Assembly (NCBI GenBank): GCA_003342815.1
Contig: PTEX01000278.1
Coordinates: forward strand, 66,891 to 130,890
Source: Eudromia elegans
Lineage: Eukaryota > Chordata > Aves > Tinamiformes > Tinamidae
Reading direction: 5' to 3'
Length of the DNA stretch: 64,000 nucleotides
Part shown: piece by piece, positions 1 to 11,600 of the stretch
How positions within the stretch are numbered: position 1 is the first letter of the stretch
Layout of the letters: the number at the start of each line of letters is the position of its first letter
Notes under the pieces: model-generated
What the model saw: only the letters and a program-made list of their open reading frames with translations
What the model was told of the DNA's origin: nothing
The model's database searches: none
Position numbers and translations under genes: made by a program

Positions 1-648
1 CTTAGATGTATCTCATCTGCTAAATTTGCTCTGTCAGCAGCCACTTCATGTTTAAAACTTTGGAGATTTCTTACTTTTTTGTCAATTTTTTTTTTAATAA
101 TAAATAAAAGTTTGACACAGCCTTAGTGTTAACCAATAGCTATGTCTGATTTTGTTGAAGTCTGAAGGAATGTAAAAGATCCCAGAAAAGGTATTCATTT
201 CAGCCAAATGCTTTGTTTCTTTATGATTTGAAAAGTAGTTTTATTGAAAGATCCTAAAGAATGAGATTGCTCTATTCTCTGAATTTATTTTACTATGAAA
301 ATTGCAGTATTTTGACATTACATTTTGAATGTGCATAAAACCAAGTATTTACTAACTTTCTAAAATATAAATTGCAAAAAAAAAATTTCATTTTGAAATT
401 TTGGAATTTAATGTTTGCGTTTCAACATTTAGTTTCAATCTAATTTAGGAAATGGAGTTTTATTGTTATGTTATGTCATGTTATGTTTCTGATGTGGTAA
501 ACTTCTCCAGTACGACACAAACATAAGTTAATGGTCTGGAAACAGGTAGGATGTTTTAATTTCTGCTCAATAGTGGTTTATTCACTTTTTTTATTTTTGC
601 TATCTCATCTGTGATGTGAGGTCACTGCAAATATGCTTTTTTTTTCAG

Positions 649-864
649 CCTTATGATCTCTTTACTGAGTTTGGAAGCTGTTCCGAGCCAGCTTTGTTGT
701 TTGGTAAAAGAAGCACAGAAGAAAGTAGTGAGTTTTCTGTTCAGAATATGAGTATGGATAGAAACTTCCGTGTGCCTCTAGCACTTGTTAGATGTCAACA
801 GGCTAAAGCACACCCTTTCTTTAGTGTACAAATGTTAGGAAAACCTGCTATATATTTGGTATGA
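649..864 (+). other. Exon-like open segment, unrecognised
   Basis: A strong acceptor (T-run then TTTCAG at 648) opens a reading frame of about 71 codons beginning PYDLFTEFGSCSEP and ending at TGA after KPAIYLV. A weak donor (TTG|GTATGA) overlaps the end. Amino-acid use looks protein-like, with a balanced mix and no low-complexity run. An open frame of this size is nonetheless expected many times by chance in 64 kb of this composition. It could be an exon of an unannotated gene, a pseudogene fragment, or noise. Confidence 0.2.
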
Positions 865-1130
865 TCTATGTAAGAGTTAAATAGTGTCTTTGACTCTCCA
901 GGAATATTGCTTTCATCATTTGCAGGGCTCTTGAAGTGCCAGGGTTATGTTGCAAGGAGCAAGTCTCCCCGGATGCCGGGCAGAGCGCCCCAGCTCCCAG
1001 TGGTGTCGCCGGGCCATCCTGGCCACCTCTCTGGGTAGAAGTTGCTCTAGTTTAGGAGAAATAGAAAGTCTTAGATAGTGAATGAGTTATTGCTAGCTTC
1101 ATCCTTCCTCATTTTTTCTTTTAAACTGCA

Positions 1131-1368
1131 AAGAAACCTAGAAACAGAAGACAGCTTTCAGGGAATATTCAAATACAATTATCTGACTCAAGGAAAAGTC
1201 CTGAGAAATCTCGTGATTTCTAAATTCAATCAATTTTTTAATCATCAGTCTTTAGAAAATCTATCACCATCTATTTTTGAAAGTATTTGCCATATTGATT
1301 CTTTGGAAAATACTGTCCTACATAAAGATACATTTCCTCTGAAAAGGAGGGAGCCATTAAGATTGTGA
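1131..1368 (+). pseudogene. Possible exon or pseudogene piece, faintly TASOR/TEX15-like
   Basis: After a pyrimidine-rich stretch ending AAACTGCAAAG at 1130, an open frame runs to TGA at 1366-1368. It contains YLTQGKVL, then SIFESICHIDSL, then VLHKDTF. From memory this order recalls the PARP-like (DUF3715) region of TASOR/TASOR2/TEX15, where a KGQLLNKGKLL-type stretch is followed by an ID-L helix and L-K-E-T-Y. The resemblance is weak and unaligned. The frame lies in the same orientation as, and 270 bp after, the segment at 649-864. It may be chance. Confidence 0.17.
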
Positions 1369-3732
1369 TGTTTGAAAGATATCTTAAAAAAATCAATTTT
1401 AAATTAAAAAAAACCCTTTCAAATACATTAAAATTTTATATATATTTCTTTTTTCAAAGAAAAGTGACTAGATGAGGTAGACCCTCCTGGGAAGAGCGTG
1501 GAGATGACTTATGCCTAGGGCCAGCTGAGGAGGACACAGTATGACCGGCCAAAGAGATGGGTGAGAAACTGTACAATGTGGGGGCAACCTGCAGCTATTC
1601 AGGGACTACTGAGATGAGCAAGGAACAGACAGTCAGACCTCAGCACTGGCCAAATTAGAGGTTGGAGTAGATCTCTAGACCTACTAGATCTAGAAGCGGA
1701 GCTTGCTGCATCTTGGAAAGGCTCCATAGTGACCTTCTCCCAAGCCTGAGAACAGAGAGGCTGTGAGCAAGTGAGCCTTATGCCTATGCTATTTCATTTT
1801 ATTGCTATCTCTATTTTAAAAATTAAGGGTTCTAGCTTAGTAGATTTTAGTTTAGAAGACTTTTGATGCTTCAGAATAAAGGAATATTTTAGATAACTCT
1901 TCTCTGATTCAAGGTTTTGTGATTTTTGTATCACAAAGATATTAAAAAAAAAGTTGCAAAGGTCAAGGAAAGATGAAACATTAATAAAATAAGCATGCTT
2001 CACCATTGTGTTAAGGATTCTTTTATGACTATGAAATATATACAAAATAGGTTAAAGGGACCACCTAACCCCTAACTATTTAGACCTCAGCAGCTCTGGA
2101 ACATCAGTGCTTGAAGTGAGATTTAGAGAAAAATGAAAGTAGTCTCATTACAGATTTCAAGCTCTTCAAAACTCTGATATCACGGCTTGACCCCTTAAAA
2201 ATCTGTTTTCTTGTGTTTTTATCAGTAAAATTTTGTGTTTACCTAAACTTTTGCTTCTGAAAGCTCCCAAACTATCCTCACCTGGGCAAATCTAAATAAC
2301 TTAGTGGTGTTTAAGAGGCTGCCCCATCTCTTCAAGCTCAGTATATCATGCATCTGAACACCCCAGAAACCCCTGCTAGATAGGAGAACAGCCTCATCCT
2401 TTTGCTGCATGGAACCACAGTCATTGCCTTTTTCATTTGAAAATATTTGTCGGCTCTCCACAAGAGCAGGTGCATGTTGAAAACCTCTTTGAAGTACCTC
2501 CTTCCCCTTTTCTCCATAAATTGTGTAACCAAACCATGTGCCTAACTCAGAACTCTTAAAATCTTGAAGTTTTAAAGTTTGTTTGTATCTTAGATATATC
2601 TTGGTTATATCTTGTTTTTATCTTACTTGTATCTTAACTCTGACTGATTTCCAAGTGCCAAGTCCATGTGCATATATCCATATGCCATATCCCAGTTCTA
2701 TAGGGGCAAAGGAAAGGTGAATTTATGGGCTGGATAGAAGCTACGGTTTGCTTCAGCAGATTCTTGATCTGTCTGAGGGACAGTATTTCAGGGCATCCTA
2801 CACTGCTCATGAATTCAAAATCCACCAAAATCAGTGAGAGAGGTAGTCAGTGAATTTCAGATCAGATATATATTATATATGATTGCTACTGCTATTATAT
2901 TGTCTGGATGTAGAGCATCAGGAGGCTGCAGGAACAGCTCAAGGAACTATGCTGTTCTTAGATCACTGTACCATAAAATTTCTGGAAAATAATGGAAGTT
3001 CTGAGGGGCACTTACAGTTAAAAATGACCTGTATTCCTGCAGAAGGGGCTTTTGCCATGAGACAGTGTATGTTTATGCCTTGCAAAGGGATGGTTACGTT
3101 CAGAGGTTTTAGAAGATACCTCTCTGTCGGTTTGACGTGCTCCTCTCTCCATCCCAAGCCCTATGCAGCTCTGTCTAGTTGTCTCCTATACTCCTAGAAT
3201 TCCTTTTAAAGCACCTCAGCAAAGAGAATACCTGATCACAGGGTCCAAGAGAATGAGCCTCAGGGCCTCTTCCCAGTAGATCCAGCAGGGATTATGTCAA
3301 GCCCATAAGGGGCCAAGGATTCGGGAGGAGGAGGAAGTTGCAGCCCTGGAAGCCTGGGCAGAAGCAACCACAAGCAATTCACTGGAGACTCGGGCTCTTC
3401 TGCAGGGTGCTGTTCAACACACGGTATAGGCCTCTCCTTAGACATTTTTTTTTTTTGTAAAAAGAGGCTTCTTTACTTTGAAATATAGTAGAAGTTTGTA
3501 AATTCATTATAAACCTCTGGACTTCTAAAAGGGAAGAGTCCAGCATTATGTAAATTGCTAATAGAGCAAAACTTTCAGGAGAGTGCATTTCATATTTATA
3601 GAAATTGCTTTAATATGACAGTGCTGTAAAAGTTAAAGTGTGGAAACACCTTGCTGAGCCCCTCGTATAATTTTTAAAACAATGTGTAAAGCAAAATGCG
3701 GTACATATGCAAAAGCTTGCCCATATATCTTC

Positions 3733-3862
3733 ATTTAGAAGCACCCTAAATAGTAATCACCCTCATTTAGTAGCTTCACCTTTACTGTGTAGATTTTAAT
3801 AGCAGCTGACCTTGTTTAGTAGCTGTACTTATTTAATAGCTGCACCTTTACCATGAACCTTT
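3733..3862. repeat. Degenerate direct repeat cluster
   Basis: Variants of TTTAGTAGCTTCACCTTTAC recur at about 3766, 3815 and 3831, with a further partial CACCCTAAATAGTAATCACC before them and a doubled CCTTTACCATG after them. This looks like decayed tandem duplication. Confidence 0.45.
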
Positions 3863-4945
3863 ACCATGCGAGCCGCAGGGGAAGGTAATTAAATTTAATG
3901 GAAACTGAGGTTTTCAAACAAGGATATATGGTTCATCATATGAAATGGTCAGCAGGCTAAATCATTTGTGGAGGAGTTATCTGTAGACCAAAGGTTAAAG
4001 TACTGTAGCTCAAAATACAAATTAAGGCTAACACGTAAAGACCTCAAATCACAGAGTTTCCATGATGGCAGCAGCAGAGCGACTGTGCCCTTGCTAGGTT
4101 TGTGTGTCCCTCCAGGCTTCACGAGAGTATTGCAGAGGGACAGAGGACCCGGCCAGCTCTTGGGGACACGGCAGAAGCATTCGGTGTTTCAGGAAAGGCA
4201 CCAATTCTTGTGCTCTGTCTTGCTTTTCCTGCCCTTGGAGGGATGTACTCAGCACCAGTCTTTCTAGTCCTGCTGCCTGTAATATGTTGGACAAGGATGC
4301 AGTTCACAGTTTAAAGTGATTTAAGGATAGAAAAGAAACAATGAACTATTGATTTGCTAGCAGGGCACGATAACAGCAAAAGGAATGAATAAAGTAAAGC
4401 TTTGGCCTTCAAATTCTCTTTTTGTAAATGATTGAGAGCTCTATGAGAAAGTACCACATTTTTGCTTTTTCTTTTTATTAGTGTTATTTTAAGCCAGAGG
4501 CAGTAAAATGTACATGGTCTCTTTGCTAAAGAGATGGTCCTGTTTCATCTTTCACATCAAAGCTGGTCAACAGAATAGAACAGATGTGATGGTGATGGGT
4601 CACTGCAAAATAAAATTTCATTTTGTGTAAGGGAATTTGAGAGATCCTTTAAGACATTTGTCCTTTTTTTATTAAATATATTTTGTCTGTGCTGAAATTA
4701 TTTTACATTCCCTTAATGATAAAGTCACCATTACCTCTGGAAATATGTTACTTTTTCCTCTCAAAACATTGTGTCCTGATAAAGTAAACTACAATAAAAT
4801 ATGTTAAGATTTTACTTATTTGAAAAGTTTCCCACTAATGTCATCATGGTAGCATAAAAGTTTATTAGTGTCATTGTTGCTGTTTCATATACAGGATGTT
4901 AATGATGCAATAGCACTGTGAATTTTTACAGGTTTTGTATTTCAG

Positions 4946-5071
4946 TTCTCCAACATTTTCCAAAGTGTGGAAGCTTCAGCAGCAGATGAAGTGATGCAGC
5001 AGCTGTGAGATGAAAGCCACAAACAACAGTTATGAGATGTTTTTGATCAAAAAAGGTACTTCATTTGAAAG
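4946..5071 (+). other. Candidate non-coding exon
   Basis: An acceptor (GTTTTGTATTTCAG, ending 4945) and a consensus donor (GAAAG|GTAAGCC, GT at 5072) bound a 126-bp segment. No frame is open across it: one frame reads FSNIFQSVEASAADEVMQQL and then stops. Another starts at an ATG at 5010 and runs open to the donor. It could belong to a long non-coding RNA or a 5' exon. Splice-site pairs of this quality also occur by chance. Confidence 0.2.
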
Positions 5072-5822
5072 GTAAGCCTCAGAAATTCACCTCACCTTGT
5101 AAATTTATTTTTTCACATTTATTCTTTGTTTTATGGTATGAACAATTAGCTGAAAATATATTGTCTTGAATTGCTCATTCTCTCCTCCATGAGTACTGAG
5201 GTCTCTAATTAAGATATCCCTATATAAATATCTTCATTGCTGTGTTATTTCTGATTTAATTGAATTTTTTTAAAATGAGAAATTTTTTTTCTTGTATTCT
5301 CTTGGAAAACCTGCTCCACTGTATTTCTAGATGATAGTAAATAGGGAATAACACATTTCGTTTGATGAGTCTTGAGGAATATATCACAGTTGCTAGTCTC
5401 TGTAGTCTTGCAAGAAAAAATTAGGATTATTTCACTCTTTTACTCGTTTTTTGTAGCAATCCTGTTTATGTCTCCACTTTCCCATATATGTACTCTATAT
5501 GCCTTGTGTAGACTAGCAGTTTAAGCTGTAATGCTACCAGGGAAATACGTGCTTTCCATAGCCAATGTTTTGCATAGTTCTTGAGTGGGAGCTTGTTTCA
5601 TTAAAAGCAATAGTGACGTTTTCAGCTTTCCTTTAATGTCTAATTATAGTTCCAGGAGTCACTGTAAATATTGTAGCAGTTATTTATTAGGATAAATATT
5701 GTCTTTTATGTTTAGATCTCAGAGTCACGAAGCAGAGATAAGTGACCAATCTTTTAAAAATTATTCTTGACTACTGAGCAACTTCTTGGTTAGGCCATTA
5801 CTGGCATTTGGAGGATTGTGAT

Positions 5823-5966
5823 CGTGAAGTTAAGGTGCTCGACAAGCACCTGGGAGATTTGTGTGCTTCTCTCAGCCTTGTCCCAGACTTCCAGTGAGGG
5901 TGTAAATTATTTAATCTCCATCTCCCTAAGATCCCAATCCCTAACACAGCGATATAAACGTTTTCC
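5823..5966 (+). mobile_element. Old tRNA-derived SINE relic (MIR/CORE-SINE-like)
   Basis: The order of recognisable pieces follows the MIR/CORE-SINE pattern: GAAGTTAAGGTGCTCGAC, CTGGGAGATTTGTG, a CAGACTTCCAGTGAGGGTG segment matching the usual CTTCCTGTGTGACC, then TTTAATCTCC, AGATCCCAATC and TAACACAGCGATA matching the usual AAAATGGGGATAAT tail region. It is heavily diverged, so it is ancient and inactive. The family is assigned from memory of the consensus. Confidence 0.6.
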
Positions 5967-6515
5967 TTCTTAGAAGGACATTTAAAAAATGTGCTAGGTA
6001 ACTGTTTGCCAAGGATTCCTATCCTTGCTGTGTTTGGATCATATTGCTAGGAAGGAAGCATCTGACAGGTTTGGGCTGTAAATGCAAATGATACAGTGTT
6101 TTCTTTGAGTATAAATTACGGATTGGATTCTTTAAAGGAATTACTTGTGTGAGTAAGTGCAGTAGTATCAAACCTTGTGGTGACTGCACTTTATTGGAAC
6201 ATAATTCATGAACATCCTTGCAGAAATTATTGTTTTGAAGCATTCCACAACAAGAGGAAAGAGCAATGATGGATGAGCCTTCATTTTTCTTTCCAAAATC
6301 TATGTCAGGTAATCTAGTTTGGGCTGAGCCATTAAAATCAATGTGGATTTTGCTGTGAATTGCAGAAGTATTGTAGTGTAATGACATAGAGAGAGTGTGA
6401 AACTCCTATGCAAAATGTCACTTGGGATTTCAAAGCTTCCAAGAAATTTTAGCATCCTGTTTGGTTTAAAATTTTATTTTAGATGACTAAGAAGCTCTCT
6501 CTGACTCTCTTTGAA

Positions 6516-6536
6516 AACAAAACAAAACAAAACAAA
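6516..6536. repeat. (AAAAC)n microsatellite
   Basis: About four AAAAC units in a row. Confidence 0.85.
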
Positions 6537-8553
6537 ATGCCATGAAGTTCAGTGCCAACACTCAGAGATGCACAAGTGGGGTTGAAATCTGACGAGCAGT
6601 TTAGTTTAGGTTATGTGTATTATATGCCAAATAAGTATATTTCTGGGAAAAGTTCTACATCTTGACAAATGTTTTTTATTACCCACTTCCCAAAGACACA
6701 TTTGGTATAGAAAATTATGGTAAGCTCTGGGAGTGTATAGGTATACTCTCTGTTTGCCTTAGGCTTTTTCTTTTCTTCTTATGTGTGTCTATATGGTACC
6801 CCCTACATCTCTATAAAACAGAAAGTTCTATTTCAAAGCAAGGTCGCAAATGACAAGATACTAGGAAGGAATGTAATACTCATAAATGTGTTTTATTCTT
6901 GCACCCAGTTACAGGTATTATCCTAGGAACCTGTTTTCTGTCCACTCACTTAACCGGCCCTTCTCAAGCAGGGATCTGGTTGCCATGCCCCGTGCCGAAT
7001 GAAATACCAGGGTAGCTAAGAACCCTGGGGCTTTATCACTTTCCCAGGAGTTGCAGTCCTTGGAAAATACAGTCAAGATCATAATCTGGCCCATAAACTG
7101 TAATTTTATCATAGAAGTATGAATATTTTACAGTTTTCTGAGACTACTTAAAATGAAAGCGAGGAAAAAGACAATAAATTTCTCTTAGCACGAGAAATGC
7201 TGATTTTTCGGGTCTTTTTGAAGAAACACGAGAGGCTGTAATTATGTTATGGAGTCATTCTTAGTGTTTCTTATCTGCAGCATCACTTTTGCAGCTGTTT
7301 TTTATAGTGAGCACATGGCAGTATGCTTTACTTGTGAGTAGACATGGCATTCATCAAAATATGACACTGGTGGTACTGTGGCCAGCATTACCTAAACCGG
7401 AATCTTGGTGAGGCAAGGAGAAAAAAATCCCTCTCCAGTCTGTATAGGGTTACAGAAATTACTCCTTTATTTGCAGCTTCTGACGGATCTCAGATTTCAG
7501 TGTGACTTGCAGTTGCTACAGGTGGGGTTTTCCGTAAAGGCCTCCACTTATTTGACTATTGTGACTGCTGCACAGCTTCACACCATGGGTGTTAGAGATA
7601 TTGGCCACGAGGAATTCTCCCCTTCTCTCAGAAAACCACCAAGTAAAGGTGGCTTTCTCAAATGTAAAAGGCACGGTACTGCTTCGCAGAGGCACAGACT
7701 TTGTTGATTCTCGTCTTTTCGTAGGACCTTGCATTTTCACCAAATGCTGGCTAACTAGTGGAAGCAGGCACCTGTGTGGGGTATGCTCTGCTCAGCACGG
7801 CTCAGCAACATGCAAATGAAAACCTTCTCTCTTAACATTAGAATTCAGTGACCCTCTCAAAATCTAAAATAATGGAAAGTCACTTGCATGGCTATGTGTT
7901 TCATATATTATTTTTTTTAATGTTTTATTGGCGTATATAGTACATTTGTAACAGATGACTTATGGATAGAGTCAGTGGTTCACAATACTCTTTGGAAATG
8001 TCTGCATGTTATTTGACAAATTCAAGGTAAATCTACCCCACTAGAGTCTTGTTATTTAATTCTTATTGGCACAGATGTATTTGTTTGTTTTGACAATTCA
8101 GCTTTTCTTATGTTCTTTTTTATCATTAGCAATTTTTTCAGATACAAACAAAACAGATGGTTAAATTTAATATTTGATTGCCTTGAAAGAGCTACTAGTA
8201 GAATATGATTTTGTTCCTTTTGTGGAAAAATTACAATTATCCAGAACAGCAGCGTGGCTCCTAATTTCATAAAAACTGATCTTTCTGACGTATGAAATTG
8301 TTTGCTTCAGTAATATATTCATCATGCAAACTACATCTCACAGCACGCTGTGTAGATTGTACACTATTTACAAAATTTATTGGTGTTGTGAATTGTTGCT
8401 GCTTAAAAGAATGATAGCAGGCATAGCAGGCATCATAATAGAAAGGACAACAAGAAACAATTTTCTGGATTAATGTCCACTGAAGTGAATGAGAGAAGTT
8501 CTTTTGACTGCTGTTGTCTTCGAGCTTAAGTCCTGCGAAAGGGTGTGAGGGCA

Positions 8554-8615
8554 GTGAGCCCTTGGGCTGTGCAGAAGCTGTGAGGTGAGCCCTTGGGCTG
8601 TGCAGAAGCTGTGAG
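8554..8615. repeat. 31-bp tandem duplication
   Basis: Two exact head-to-tail copies, each starting GTGAGCCCTTGGGCTGTGCA. The repeat continues only for GTGA before diverging. The perfect identity implies a recent duplication. Confidence 0.95.
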
Positions 8616-11600
8616 GTGAATGTGAGTGCACGCACTGTTCCCGGGAGCGCGGTGAAGCTGTCGCGGATGGCTGCTAACAGAGCAGGTAGGCGGTTATGAT
8701 CCTGAGGTCTCTTAATTTTCATTAGGATCAGGTAGGTCTGGATTAAAATACCTCAGGATCTACAACTTAGTAGTGGCTGTAAAGATCAGAACATCTCTCT
8801 TCATTTTTAAAATATATATACACCTTGATTTTTGGAGAGGGAAAGTATTTGCCAGCTCTGCTGATGGGAGTGGAAAATGAAAGAATATGTTGTCATTAAA
8901 AATACTGCTTAACTGTGAGCCCAAATATAGAGGTAAATCCCAATATACACCTTTTGTATACTGTGTTTGAAAATTGTGACCTGTTTTTTCAAAATATGCT
9001 GAAGTACCTAAGTGCTGAGATGGGCTCTTTAGCAATATTTGAGTAAAACATTTGCTTGTGAGTGTGCAAAATTAAATGCAAGAAATACAATTTTATGCTG
9101 GGTATCTCTAACATGCAGTGTCATTGTTGCAAAATTAGTTACTCTTAATTGTAATCTTGTACTATACATTATGGCTTTGTACATATTTTCTTTGCAAAAC
9201 AGTGCTTTATAGCTTTTGCCTGAATCACTGTAGTGAGTTGATTTCAGAAGATACAAAAAAAGTAATTGCACTAGTTTTCGATTTTTTTCTTGGGCAAGTA
9301 CTAGTCATTTTTGAGTGTCTGGAGTTTCTTAATTCTTGTATTCTGCTGGGTACTTTGATAAATTAACTAAAGCATATTTTTATTGACTAGATACGAAGTC
9401 TGGAATTAGGTGCATGATAAAATGTTTGCTGTTGGGTTACAGAGTAATGTAAATGTTGCAAACTCCATTTGCCCATCTTGAGATCAAACTCTTTCTTAGG
9501 TAACAGATGTGTTGAGTTAAATTACATGAAGCTGCCTGCAGCACTGTCTTTTTGTATCAAATATGCAAAATTAGTCTCAGAGTTACGTCTACAGTAAGCC
9601 TTTCCTTGCTAAAATGTCACAGTTGCTTATGTAGGACCTAGCCTTTATTCTGGGAATAATTCTAACTATATTTATGTCCCTTATGCGCTACCACTAGCTG
9701 AAGTAATGTGGGCCAGCATAGTGCAGTGTCATGGCTCAATGTTAACCGGTTCGTAGCCAGCAATGAAATCTATCCCCCATTCTAAATCTGCTCTATAATC
9801 TATATTTGCATTCCTTGTTATTCCTTTGCTCTTTTATTAAAATCAAAGAGCTGAAAGGTAACTGACCATGCCTTCATTCAAGGCCTGACTCTCTAGGAAC
9901 TTTAGGAAAAAAAAAAAAAAAAAAAGTTATGTAGTTCATATTATCAACTACTGTGAAGTAATCTAGCTCTACTAAAGTTCCTGGAGCCAAAATGCTGCCT
10001 GTTAGATAAGGACATAGACCACAGTATTCAAATACTTCCCTTGTCAGCTGAAAAATCACCTCTCTTCCATGTTCTCCTTGTTGCATCCCATTTTTCTTTA
10101 ATTTCTAGTGATTAGGCTTACAATCTTATAGTTGTATTGCTTTGCTGGCCTTGCCAAAGAAAAAAAAAACTTTTACTATTAAAGACGTGGTCAGAGGAGT
10201 AAAATGTCAAATAAAGACTTCATGTTACATTATGCATAAATGTACAGCATAGCACAAACAGGGAAAGAGTAAAATACAGCTCTGTGGGATAAGAACATTA
10301 AAATGACAAAAATATTGATGGAAATTTTCCTTTTCCCCCCATTTAGTTGCTAGCCCAAAAAGGAACATGTTACAAGGGGAGTACAAAACCGGCCATCTTG
10401 CCGACTGAATAATGCTTTTTGCAGCTGCCTTTTCCTGCTTCTTCAAGTGTCCTGTTTATATGAGAACTTGACACACTGCTCTGTGACCACTAGGCCCTGT
10501 CTCACTTAAGGACAGAAACATACTTGCTATGAAGCCATGAGAGGAATATGATCTTTTCTTAACCTTTTCGCTTCCTGTAGGATAATTTTTGTTAATTCTT
10601 CCTCCCTTAATGACAGCCCTTCATCCCATCCAATGGCCTGAGACTTTAATGTTTTAAGAGCTGAAATTAAGTATTTGCTTGCAGCTCCTGGTGATTACAC
10701 TGCACTTGAATTCATAAACCTCAAAGATCTTATGGAATTAAAAAGGAGATATAAACTATTTTTAATGACAGTGCTTTTTAAGGAGAAAGTATAGAGTTCA
10801 GTTTAAGATGAAACATAATCAAAAATGTAGTAAAATTGAAGGAAGTTTTATGGAAAAGGCAAATGAATAAACAGGGTAAACACTCACAAATAGCTGGATA
10901 GTCATTCAATTGAAAACTGATTTCTAAATAAAATAAATTTAAAAAGAAGAAGAAAATTCAGTGACACTGACTATTCACTAGTAGGCCTGACTCAACCAGT
11001 GGCAGCAGCCAAGCTTAATTTAAAACTCAAATAGGAGGCTGTGCTTTGGAGAGAGTACACTGGATATAACACACCCAGGCCCCTAGTTCAAAGAGGATTT
11101 CAAATTGTAGCGTTTTCATATATTTAAAAAGTTTCTCTTCTACCTTTAATTATTTAGAAACATCTACAACATATTCCCATAATTATTTTATTTCCCAAAT
11201 CGAAACACATGTGTAAATAATTAGCGTTTAGCTGCGCATCTTAGGCTCATCTTCTATTCAGTGTCTCAGGGCTACTCTTAGAAAGTTGGCATTGCCCAGT
11301 GCAGGCGCAACACAGAGCTGACTTCTTCATGCTGATGCACGTCGCTACAAGGGGCTGCAGGGCTTGTTTCTTGTTTCACAGCTGTCTAGTAACTCAACAG
11401 TTCTTCTAAAGAAACCAGAACGTACTAATAGTGACAAAGCTGATGTCCCCAAATTAGACAAGATATCAGCACTCTGCACTGGCCTCTAAAGCCTATGAAC
11501 ACCTCAAGCAGTTTACAATCCCTGGCCTCTGCAGGCTTGACAATTACAGATGTCCTGGGTCTGCACATTTCAATCACAAGACATCCACCCGAGCCAGAAA

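Larger units (their letters stand above)
1..5822. other. Intergenic flank, left part
   Basis: AT-rich DNA without a convincing gene. It holds two exon-like segments on the + strand (649-864, 1131-1368), a candidate non-coding exon (4946-5071), a CpG-containing GC patch at about 950-1035, and a degenerate direct repeat around 3733-3862 built on TTTARTAGCTKCACCTTTAC. The block 1450-1790 is richer in G/C than its surroundings and resembles an old unplaced retroposon, but I recognise no family. Confidence 0.5.

Noticed and set aside
8267..8722. 151-codon minus-strand open frame
   Set aside because: It includes the 31-bp tandem duplication, matches no family known to me, and its length is near the chance maximum for this composition.
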